From Verrucomicrobiia bacterium (lineage in GTDB: Bacteria; Verrucomicrobiota; Verrucomicrobiia; Limisphaerales; UBA9464): 64,000 nucleotides of DNA. Within the stretch, counting starts at the first letter, position 1, and the number at the start of each line of letters is the position of its first letter. Shown piece after piece: positions 30,598 to 37,452 of the stretch. The position numbers and the translations under genes were made by a program. The notes under the pieces were generated by a model, which saw nothing but the letters and a program-made list of their open reading frames with translations, did no database searches and was not told the origin of the DNA. The stretch is taken from assembly GCA_019634635.1 (NCBI GenBank), contig JAHCBB010000004.1, positions 62,001 to 126,000 on the forward strand, in the 5' to 3' direction.

Positions 30598-32187
30598 ATG
30601 AAATCCACTCCCGTCGTAGGCCGTGCCGCCTTGGCCGGCCTCCTGCTGCACTCTTCTTGCATGTTTGCCGCCGTGTCCGCAGCAATGCCCCCAAGTATTC
30701 GCTTTGGGCGGCAGGGCTGGGCGGAACCAGATGGGACCATCAAGCTTCAATTGGACCAACCTCTGGGCGGTGACAATGGGAAAAATGGTTGGAGTCCTCA
30801 ATCGGCGGCCCGCATGAAGATTCCGGAGGATCCGCTGCCAGTGCACTGGAGGTTCCGGGAGTCGGGGACCGCCGAGACACTGAGGGCCGTTGTCCATGCG
30901 CCCTCGGGATTTGTGGCGGTGGGGGGCGATGAAGTCGCTGTCATCCTGACATCGCCCGACGGCGAGCATTGGCTCCGACAGGAGGCGGGGGACGCCAGCG
31001 GACTCGCCGATGTGATTTTTGCCGGAGGTCGGTTTGTGGCCATTGGCGGTCAACGACCACGATTCCTTGATCATCCTTCGACGGCAACGATTCTGATTTC
31101 CTCCGATGGTATTGCATGGGAAAGGCAGGCGGTGCCCGTGACAAATGCACTGGTAAGCCTGGCCCACGGAAACGGGAAATTTGTGGCCGTCGGGATGCTG
31201 GGGACGCTTCTCTCCTCTCCGGACGGCATCCATTGGTCGGTGGGCACCAGTCCGACGCGATCGAGCATGGTTCAGGTCGCTTTCGGCGCTGGAAGGTTCA
31301 TTGCCATCGGACACACGACCTTGCTCTGCTCCACCAATGGAGTGGAATGGGAGCTCCTTCGCAGCCCAAACGTTACGGAAGGGGGGTGGAAGTATGAAGA
31401 GGTTTCGTTTAGCAGTCCGGCGATTGTGCATGCCGCCGGCCGCTGGTTGTTCCGGGGGCGTCCGGGATTGGGAGACGCCGGGCAGAATCCTTGCCGCCTG
31501 CCCACATTGCAGGCGGCTGTGGTGTCCAGTGATGCGGAGAGTTGGTCGCCGGTGTGGTGGCATACGAGCTTGCGGCGGGTTTCCCGCCTGCGCCATCTGG
31601 GAGGAAAGTTCGTGGCGGTCGGCGGTGCGAATGACTATTGCGGTCATGCATTTGCGATCCAAGCCTCATCAGATGGACTCAACTGGTCGGAAGATCGGGT
31701 CGTAACTTCCGTCCCGTTTGACGGTACGGACTGGGATCTGCATGGTTACAATGACGTCGCCTGGGATGGGCATGCATACGTCGTTGTGGGCACGCAGGGA
31801 CGGATCATTCACTCAGTGACCGAACCTGTGCCTCTGGAAATTGAACTGAATCTCGGGGTGCCACCCGAGTTGACCATCCGAGGACCAGCGGGCGAATTGA
31901 TCGCGGTGGAGTTCAGCGATGATCCGACGCAGAATTGGTCGGCGTTGCCACTGAAATCTGCTGGTGAGTGGCCGGACGGAGTCGCCTGGGAAACCAGTCC
32001 CGCCAACCTTGAGCCCTACCCTTGGGTGATGGGCCGTCTGTTTCCCGCAGTTCTCGATCCCGTCGTGCGCATCGCCGTGCACGAATTGTCCAGTCTGCCC
32101 GGTGCCCGCTTCTACCGCGCCCGAACACTTTCCGCCACCGCCACCGCACATTTGTTGTTGCCAATTGACCATGGAACCGATCCTTGA
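30598..32187 (+). CDS. Secreted repeat protein with Asp-box-like (SxDGxxW) propeller blades
   Basis: A 529-residue exported protein that is not assigned to a named family. ATG 30598 gives a signal peptide (MKSTPVVGRAALAGLLLHSS). The body holds at least six blades alternating GFVAVGG-like strands with SxDGxxW turns: TSPDGEHW, SSDGIAW, SSPDGIHW, STNGVEWE, SSDAESW and SSDGLNW. This is the pattern of Asp-box beta-propellers. The C-terminal 120 residues form a separate beta-rich module. Enzymatic residues of sialidases are not evident, so a binding or structural role is more likely. Confidence 0.75.
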   Translation: MKSTPVVGRAALAGLLLHSSCMFAAVSAAMPPSIRFGRQGWAEPDGTIKLQLDQPLGGDNGKNGWSPQSAARMKIPEDPLPVHWRFRESGTAETLRAVVHAPSGFVAVGGDEVAVILTSPDGEHWLRQEAGDASGLADVIFAGGRFVAIGGQRPRFLDHPSTATILISSDGIAWERQAVPVTNALVSLAHGNGKFVAVGMLGTLLSSPDGIHWSVGTSPTRSSMVQVAFGAGRFIAIGHTTLLCSTNGVEWELLRSPNVTEGGWKYEEVSFSSPAIVHAAGRWLFRGRPGLGDAGQNPCRLPTLQAAVVSSDAESWSPVWWHTSLRRVSRLRHLGGKFVAVGGANDYCGHAFAIQASSDGLNWSEDRVVTSVPFDGTDWDLHGYNDVAWDGHAYVVVGTQGRIIHSVTEPVPLEIELNLGVPPELTIRGPAGELIAVEFSDDPTQNWSALPLKSAGEWPDGVAWETSPANLEPYPWVMGRLFPAVLDPVVRIAVHELSSLPGARFYRARTLSATATAHLLLPIDHGTDP

Positions 32188-32398
32188 GGGCAGCATCGCG
32201 ATGGCTTTGCAACAATGGAAGTGACCTCCTGCTGGTTCGGGGGAAACTTAGGCCGCGTGGCCCCTGTGCCCTTCATCAGTGCAGGGATCAAAGTCTGAAT
32301 GGCGTTGTTGGCCGGACGGTGCGTTTCGGCGAAGGACTCGAACCCAATCCGATGACCACTTATCGCGAGGTCGGGACAACAATGCGGGGCTTGCCGGA

Positions 32399-32625
32399 GT
32401 GAACGGACAGCGCGGCGCTGGGCCGGTTCACGGCCTGGGCCGCAATAGCATGCCCAGGTCCCGAGTAATCCCTGACAACCTGCGCAGGGCGCCAACGGCG
32501 ATGACGCGTCGCGGTGCCCTCCATCCGATACCCTCGCACCGGGTCTGAAATCCGCTTTGACAACATCCGGTCCGAAACGCCTCCGAGCCCCGGGGGGCGC
32601 CACCGATCCTTCTCGTTCAGGAAAA
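32399..32625. repeat. 227-bp dispersed repeat, copy 1
   Basis: Matches 35832-36058 without any gap and at about 90% identity. It starts GTGAACGGACAGCGCGGCGC and ends TCTCGTTCAGGAAAA. Substitutions are spread evenly and no frame stays both open and conserved as a protein would. It may be a non-autonomous element or a structured RNA; its nature is unknown. Confidence 0.85.
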
Positions 32626-33079
32626 TCGCTCCCACTCCGCACCCGCGGGCCGTCACAAAAGGCCACCGCGCCCGGCAAATGGGAAAGTGTGTTAGTTTGT
32701 CGCAAGATATCAAAGGTTTAGGTGCGACCCTGTTGTTCCTCCCAGGCGCGGCTACGGCTTTCGCACCTTCAAAGCCATGAAAGTCGCACTCTATCATACT
32801 CTTGGCCGACTACCCGAACCGCCTCCTACCCACAAATTCTGCTGACGAAGTCGGTTCTGATTTCCTCAGATAGTGTATTTGGAACTGGCACTTCAATCAA
32901 GCGATCCGACTGCTTTGGGCGCAAGTCCCGATCGCTCCGCGAATCTCGGAGTTCACGAGAGGATTCGCTGAACCAATTGTCAAAGTTGCACGCCTGACCC
33001 CAGTGGCTTCCCCCCCCATGAATGAGGGTTTTAGTTCGTCGCCAGACATCGTTGGCTCTCCTCGAGCGGAAGCGCGGCC
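32626..33079. other. Intergenic region, no gene seen
   Basis: The base composition is more AT-rich than the surroundings. One imperfect hairpin (CGAATC..GATTCG, about 32938-32967) and a C8 run (33007-33014) are visible. No frame looks like a gene. It lies between the 227-bp repeat and the 3' end of a minus-strand prepilin gene. Confidence 0.4.
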
Positions 33080-33979
33080 TTACCAAGTTTCCGGATGTGG
33101 CTCGTGATCGTTGTTCCACCGGCGGCGCGCCGCTTCGGAGGCTTCGGTCCACTTGGCGGTCTTGGCGTACTCAACATGCCCGTCGCAGAATGCCGCGTTG
33201 GCGCCGGCAGAGTGCATAGTACCGACCCTGAGAATTGGATGGCCGTCCAGCTTCGAATGCGGGTGGAGCAATCCCAAAAGATCTTCAGATGAATCGCCGA
33301 TCGCAATCATCCCGAACGGCGATCGAATTCCCGAGGTTTTGACGCGCTGCACCGTGCCCTGCCACTCGACAGGACCAAGGCCCAGAGGGATGTCCGTCGG
33401 CGGCCTCAGCCGGGTTCCCAGTCCGTTATAACCATATCCATAGGGAAGCCAGCGTTGCCGCGTGCCCCCCGGATCCCGAAATGGAGCGTCACCCCAGCCC
33501 TTGGCCGGGCAGTGAAAAACGGAGGGTTGCCTCAACATCCGCAGGCTCTCAATCCGTCCTTCGTTATCCGTCGAATAGATGCTGGTCGAGACAAAGGGCG
33601 CCAGATAGAGTAAACCACGACCGGACATCCGTCCCGGGCCCTCCAGCATCACCCCTCCGAACGACGGAGGATCTCCTGGAAACTCTGGGAACTGGTCGAT
33701 GTAGAGATTCAGCGCGACACCGAGTTGACGCAAGTTGTTCTTACATACCGCCGAATGCGCGGCCGCCCGGGCGCGTGCCAGGGCCGGCAGCAGTATGGCG
33801 GCTAGAACTCCGATAATCGCAACAACCACTAGCAATTCCACTTGGGAGAATGCCGACGACGATAGATGGAGGTCTCCATGTTTCCAAGGTTTCGGGGAAA
33901 CTATCCAGTTTCTAGAAGGTTTCCTGAAGCAGCGGCAACAAAGGGTCAAAGGAGATCGACGAGCAGAAATTTGCGACAT
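33080..33979 (-). CDS. Prepilin-type N-terminal / H-x9-DG protein
   Basis: A 299-residue pseudopilin-like protein. The signal is unusual, SSSAFSQVELLVVVAIIGVL: Ala instead of Gly at -1, though the Glu at +5 is kept. The H-x9-DG motif is [16 protein letters not shown] and the end RRWNNDHEPHPE is the family's usual tail. The in-frame ATG at 33979 would give a leader of about 41 residues, much longer than normal. A second ATG at 33879 would give a short basic leader but lies one base out of frame. Either a TTG (33949) is used or the leader carries a frameshift. Confidence 0.75.
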   Translation of the reverse strand: MSQISARRSPLTLCCRCFRKPSRNWIVSPKPWKHGDLHLSSSAFSQVELLVVVAIIGVLAAILLPALARARAAAHSAVCKNNLRQLGVALNLYIDQFPEFPGDPPSFGGVMLEGPGRMSGRGLLYLAPFVSTSIYSTDNEGRIESLRMLRQPSVFHCPAKGWGDAPFRDPGGTRQRWLPYGYGYNGLGTRLRPPTDIPLGLGPVEWQGTVQRVKTSGIRSPFGMIAIGDSSEDLLGLLHPHSKLDGHPILRVGTMHSAGANAAFCDGHVEYAKTAKWTEASEAARRRWNNDHEPHPETW

Positions 33980-34093
33980 GCTTTGAGGAGCCTAGACAAA
34001 CTGGCCATTCACGAAAGCTATGGAGTATCAACTGGAATTAAAATTAGTTGATGCGAGGGGCCGATTCTGGACTCGGGCGATTCTCGAATTACT

Positions 34094-34231
34094 GGGCAAC
34101 GACAGAATTGAGCGACAGCCGCCCCGCCGTGATAACGCCCGTGACTTCCGACAACCGGAGCGCCTCCCCGAAGCCCGCGAATGTCGAACTGCGAAGCGGG
34201 GCGGCTGTTGGCTCCAGTGATCTTGTTGGGC
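34094..34231 (-). other. attC-like recombination site downstream of the cassette gene
   Basis: Read on the minus strand: GCCCAAC (R'' box, 34231-34225), then TGGAGCCA (L''), then the 13-base arm ACAGCCGCCCCGC, about 68 bases of loop, its perfect complement GCGGGGCGGCTGT, then GCTCAAT (L', 34113-34107), a 6-base spacer and GTTGCCC (R', 34100-34094). The L'' side has one base more than L', like the extrahelical base of true attC sites. The length of 138 bases is inside the known range. R' deviates from GTTRRRY at two positions. It begins 10 bases after the stop of the small membrane protein gene, as in integron cassettes. Confidence 0.6.
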
Positions 34232-34556
34232 CATGTCTCTTTCATCTCGTAGCCAGGGTCGTCACTAGCCATATCCACCAAGCACCGCAAACCGCAGACA
34301 CGCCAAGTGCGACGCGGTCGACGAGCGGAAATCTTCGACGCTCCCGCAAGCGCACGAAAATCAGCATTCCCGCCACGAACATCGCAATCGGACCGACTAC
34401 AAAATAGAGAATAAGCCAGCTAAATGGCACATCCGTCAACGACCCCGTGTTGCGGTAATGCTGGAAGACCGCCGCCGAAACCAACCAAGCCCCGGTAAGC
34501 GGCGCGAGTGACCATGACAAGATCGCAGAAGAGACGTTCGTCATTAAGTGGCCCAA
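34100..34556 (-). mobile_element. Putative integron-type gene cassette
   Basis: A compact unit of about 457 bases on the minus strand. It runs from the G/TT crossover point of the upstream attC-like site (GTTGGGC at 34557-34551), through a leader of only six bases after that box, one small gene, and ten bases to a second attC-like site ending at 34094. The two sites share GCTCAAT-N6-GTTG at their 3' ends with the same spacing. No integrase gene is in the window, so it would be a cassette lacking a nearby integrase (CALIN). This is an inference from architecture. Confidence 0.55.
34242..34544 (-). CDS. Small three-helix membrane protein (cassette-borne hypothetical)
   Basis: A 100-residue protein, not recognised. 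Three hydrophobic helices are evident: AILSWSLAPLTGAWLVSAAV, VPFSWLILYFVVGPIAMFVA and ALGVSAVCGAWWIWLVTTLA, with a basic loop RLRERRRFP between the second and third. ATG 34544 lies six bases after an attC-like box; the earlier in-frame start at 34556 falls within that box and is unlikely. There is no recognisable ribosome-binding site, which is common in cassettes. The function is unknown. Confidence 0.65.
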   Translation of the reverse strand: MTNVSSAILSWSLAPLTGAWLVSAAVFQHYRNTGSLTDVPFSWLILYFVVGPIAMFVAGMLIFVRLRERRRFPLVDRVALGVSAVCGAWWIWLVTTLATR

Positions 34557-34619
34557 CAGTTTGATTGAGCAACGGCGGCGCGTCGCGATATTGATATCGC
34601 GACGATCCTGACTTTGGGC
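34551..34619 (-). other. attC-like recombination site upstream of the cassette gene
   Basis: Read on the minus strand: GCCCAAA (34619-34613), a perfect 11-bp hairpin CGTCGCGATAT-CA-ATATCGCGACG (34604-34581), then GCTCAAT (34570-34564), a 6-base spacer and GTTGGGC (34557-34551), which fits the GTTRRRY core exactly. The outer boxes pair GCCCAA with TTGGGC. At 69 bases it is in the attC size range. The left inner box is poorly preserved. Confidence 0.55.
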
Positions 34620-34985
34620 AACGTGTTGTCAACGTGAAAGTTATGCCGCGAGCGTGCTGGATATCAGGGCGCAGCCACGACGGGCATGGCGAGGTGCTGC
34701 CGTGAGATCAATATCACAATGGGCGAGAGATTCTCGAACAGGTTGGAAACGAGGCTGTTGGAGAAGTGGTTCGTCGGATATTGCGCCAGATCACGACGGC
34801 ACCCTCCTCGGGGCGTCTCCGGGGACTCCGGCAACACCGTTGAAGCGATTTTTGCCACGGTCCCCAATTGTGGCGAGGGACAACTCCGAGTTCATGGGAA
34901 AGCCACCCGTAGTGAGTTCGAACGATGCGGGCACATGACGGCAGGAATGTCCGAAATGGGCATTGCGGCGTGTGGTCACCCTGGT
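34620..34985. other. Accessory region with no gene I can support
   Basis: A 67-codon minus-strand frame (34664-34867) ends 45 bases before the attC-like site and could be an older cassette gene, but its translation has no recognisable features. A short GATATTGAT motif near 34591 recurs inverted near 34709. Nothing else is supported. Confidence 0.3.
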
Positions 34986-35064
34986 GCCCGGAGGGACCCG
35001 GGAGTCGGGATTTGCCCGCTGTGCCGCCCGGGCACGGTGCCAAGGCGCCAGAGGGCTGGCGCAC
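34986..35064. repeat. 79-bp structured dispersed repeat, copy B
   Basis: Identical to 27825-27903. It lies 109 bases upstream of a second transposase wreck on the same strand; copy A also lies at a transposase fragment. The terminal hairpin GCGCCAG-AGGG-CTGGCGC is intact. Confidence 0.88.
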
Positions 35065-35172
35065 TCCATGACCTGCCGGACTCTTGTGCGGGTGTTCGAG
35101 GGTAAACCTGGAAACGACAGTTGAAGACTTGCCTAAGGAACCGTGCAGAGCGATTGGGGATGATCGGCCTGA

Positions 35173-35730
35173 GTGATTCTCCAGCGGTTCACCCTGGGGG
35201 GTGAGGTGAGCGTGGGGCGGGTTCCGGCGGGGCTGCCTGCGGGGCCGGTGGTGGTGGATACGCAGAGGCGGCGGTTCCAGGTGAAGTGGGATTCGCAGGC
35301 GCCGGTGACCCCGTTGGGTCAGTTGGTGTGAGTTGAAGAACCCGTGGGGGTGAGCGGATTCATGACCCGGGATCTGTTGCGCTGCCAGGTGGCGGCCCGG
35401 ACCGTGGCCCTGGTGTGCAACTGGTGGAGCCTGTTCATGGCCTGCGCGCAACCGGACCGGGGCCGGGAGGCCATCACCAGCCGGCCCTTGCTGCTGTGTG
35501 CGGTGGGGAGGGTCGTGGAGTCCGGCCGCCGGGTGACCATCCGGCTGACCAGCACCCATGCCGTTGCGGCCCAGGCGCAGCGACTCTTGAGCGGACTGAG
35601 CCTGTTCTTAAGCGGGCTGAAGAATGCTGCGGAGCCGTTGACCCCCCAAGCGTGCTGGGAACGCATCTGGAAGCGGATTTTGGCCCCTTGGCTGCGGCCG
35701 CAGGCCTTGCTCGGCGCCCCGAGCGGATGA
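35173..35730 (+). pseudogene. Internally deleted DDE transposase (N- and C-terminal ends fused)
   Basis: The first part (35173-35331) reads PAGPVVVDTQRRRFQVKWDS and QAPVTPLGQLV, an N-terminus; the next bases read ELKNPWG and, one frame on, SGFMTRDLLRCQVAARTVAL, VCNWWSLFMACAQ and REAITSRPLLLCAVGR, a C-terminus of a large verrucomicrobial DDE (IS1380/IS4-like) transposase. The roughly 300-residue catalytic middle is missing and two frameshifts sit at the join (about 35326-35352). It is inactive but retains both ends of the gene, like a MITE in the making. The family assignment is from memory of the sequence type. Confidence 0.6.
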
Positions 35731-35831
35731 CTCAGCGCCCCGGAGCCTCCTCACACCGATTCATCCCACCGCCAAGCCGCTCCGATCATCGCCGGCTACG
35801 GCGCAGCCTGCTCTCAACTGCGGTTTCCAAG

Positions 35832-36058
35832 GTGAATGGACAGCGCGGCGCCGGACCGGTTCACGACCTGGGCCGCGACAGCATGCCCAGGTCCCGAGGA
35901 ATCCCTGACAACCTGCGCAAGGCGCCAACGCCGATGACGCGTCGCGGTGCCCTCCAACTGATACTCTCGCACCGGATCCGTAATCCGCTTTGAAAACATC
36001 CGGTCCGAAACGCTCCCGAGCCCCGGGACGCGACGCCGATCCTTCTCGTTCAGGAAAA
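35832..36058. repeat. 227-bp dispersed repeat, copy 2
   Basis: Second copy of the 32399-32625 repeat, offset 3433 bases, in the same orientation, no gaps. It starts GTGAATGGACAGCGCGGCGC, about 100 bases after the transposase wreck, and ends just before the nupC terminator hairpin. Confidence 0.85.
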
Positions 36059-36078
36059 CCGAGGGACGATGGGCCCGC

Positions 36079-36097
36079 GGGGGGGCGCATCCCCCCC
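36079..36097 (-). terminator. GC hairpin after nupC
   Basis: GGGGGGG-CGCAT-CCCCCCC (7-bp stem, 5-base loop) lies three bases beyond the nupC stop. There is no T tract on the transcript side, so it is a candidate terminator or 3'-end stabiliser only. Confidence 0.45.
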
Positions 36098-36100
36098 GGA

Positions 36101-37348
36101 TCACGTGATCACGCCGGCGGCGCAGGCGGTGAGGTAACAGGCAAGGATGCCGGCGGCCATGGCCCGCATGCCCAGGCGCGCGAGGTCGCCGCGGCGCGTG
36201 GCGGCGAGGGCGCTGATGCCGCCGATCTGGATCGCGACGCTCCCGAGGTTGGCAAAGCCGCACAGGGCGTAGGTGGCCAGCAGATAGCTCCGCGCCTCAA
36301 GCTGCGGCCGGGCCTCGGTCAGGGAGAGGTACCCGATGAACTCATTCAGCACGATGCGTTCCCCGAGGATCTGTCCGATGGTCAGGGCGTCCCTGGGTGG
36401 CACGCCGATCAGCAGCGCGAACGGGGCGTTGAGGTAGCCGAGGACCTGCTGGAGCGGTCGGGTGGTTTCCCAGCCCACCCAGCCGGCAGCGCCGGCCAGC
36501 AGCGCATTGACGAGGGCCACCAGTGCCGTGATGGCCAGGAGCATGGCCAGTACGTTGATTGAAAGCTTCATGCCATCGCTGGCGCCCGTGCAGACCGCAT
36601 CCATGGCGTTGATCGTCGTCCGCTCCGGGAGGTGCCGGGCGCCGGCGGCGGTTTCGGACACCTCCGTCTCCGGCAGCATCACCTTGGCCATGAGGATGGC
36701 TGCCGGGGCGCTCATCACCGAGGCGGTGAGGAGATGGCCGGCCGGCACGCGAAGGACGCCGGTGTACACGGCCAGCACGCCGCCGGCGATGGTCGCGAAC
36801 CCGGAGGTCATCAGGCAAAACAGCTCGCTCCGGGTCATACGTTCCAGATAGGGCCGGATCACCAGGGGCGCCTCGGTCTGGCCCATGAAGATGTTGGCCG
36901 CCGCCGCGAGGGTTTCGCTGCCGCTGGTGCCCAGCACGCGCCGCATCAGCCACGCCATGGCCAGGACGACCCGCTGGAGGATCCCGAAGTGGTATAGCAG
37001 CGAGGACACCGTGCCGGTCAGGATGATGGTTCCAACAATGGTGATCGCGAGGACGACCGCGCGGTCGGCTCCGAAGACGGCGGCCATCGGCTCCGACTCG
37101 GCGAGCGGCCCGAAGACCAGCCGGGTGCCCTCATTGGCGAATCCGATGAACCGGTCCACGGCGCGCTGAAATCCGTGAAAGACCGCCTGGCCGGGCCCGG
37201 TGCGCAGGATCAGCAATCCAAAGGTGAACTGGAGGAACAATGCCCAGCCCGCGATCCTCCAGGGGAACCGGTCGCGCCGGGACGAAACCGCCCAGGCGGT
37301 CGCCAGGATGGCGGCAATTCCCACCGCGCTGACAATCCGGAGGCTCAC
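36101..37348 (-). CDS. nupC: Concentrative nucleoside transporter (NupC/CNT family)
   Basis: A 415-residue carrier importing nucleosides with protons or sodium. Conserved segments include LFLQFTFGLLILRTGPGQ, NIFMGQTEAPLVIRPYL (substrate-binding QTEAP), TSGFATIAGGVLAVYTGVL and ERIVLNEFIGYLSL with CGFANLGSVAIQIGGI. A GTG start at 37348 was chosen because it begins right before the first helix and gives the family length. The frame opens further up to 37483 but would overlap the start of the divergent PQQ-repeat gene. Confidence 0.92.
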   Translation of the reverse strand: MSLRIVSAVGIAAILATAWAVSSRRDRFPWRIAGWALFLQFTFGLLILRTGPGQAVFHGFQRAVDRFIGFANEGTRLVFGPLAESEPMAAVFGADRAVVLAITIVGTIILTGTVSSLLYHFGILQRVVLAMAWLMRRVLGTSGSETLAAAANIFMGQTEAPLVIRPYLERMTRSELFCLMTSGFATIAGGVLAVYTGVLRVPAGHLLTASVMSAPAAILMAKVMLPETEVSETAAGARHLPERTTINAMDAVCTGASDGMKLSINVLAMLLAITALVALVNALLAGAAGWVGWETTRPLQQVLGYLNAPFALLIGVPPRDALTIGQILGERIVLNEFIGYLSLTEARPQLEARSYLLATYALCGFANLGSVAIQIGGISALAATRRGDLARLGMRAMAAGILACYLTACAAGVIT

Positions 37349-37452
37349 CGGCGAGGAGGGTAGAGAGCCGAAGTGGAATTGGAAGGATTGCCCGGATTCC
37401 GTGCCCGGAATCCACGGTCGCGAACGCCCCCGGTTCCCGGTATTCTGGTCCC

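Noticed and set aside
32336..32362. A tRNA T-arm-like string (reverse complement reads GGTTCGAGTCC-like)
   Set aside because: The stem does not pair and no acceptor or anticodon arm can be built.
32938..32967. Imperfect hairpin CGAATC..GATTCG
   Set aside because: The stem is bulged, no T tract follows and no gene ends there, so no terminator call.
34664..34867. A 67-codon minus-strand frame near the upstream attC-like site as a second cassette gene
   Set aside because: No attC-like site was found at its far side and its translation has no recognisable features; left as a possibility only.
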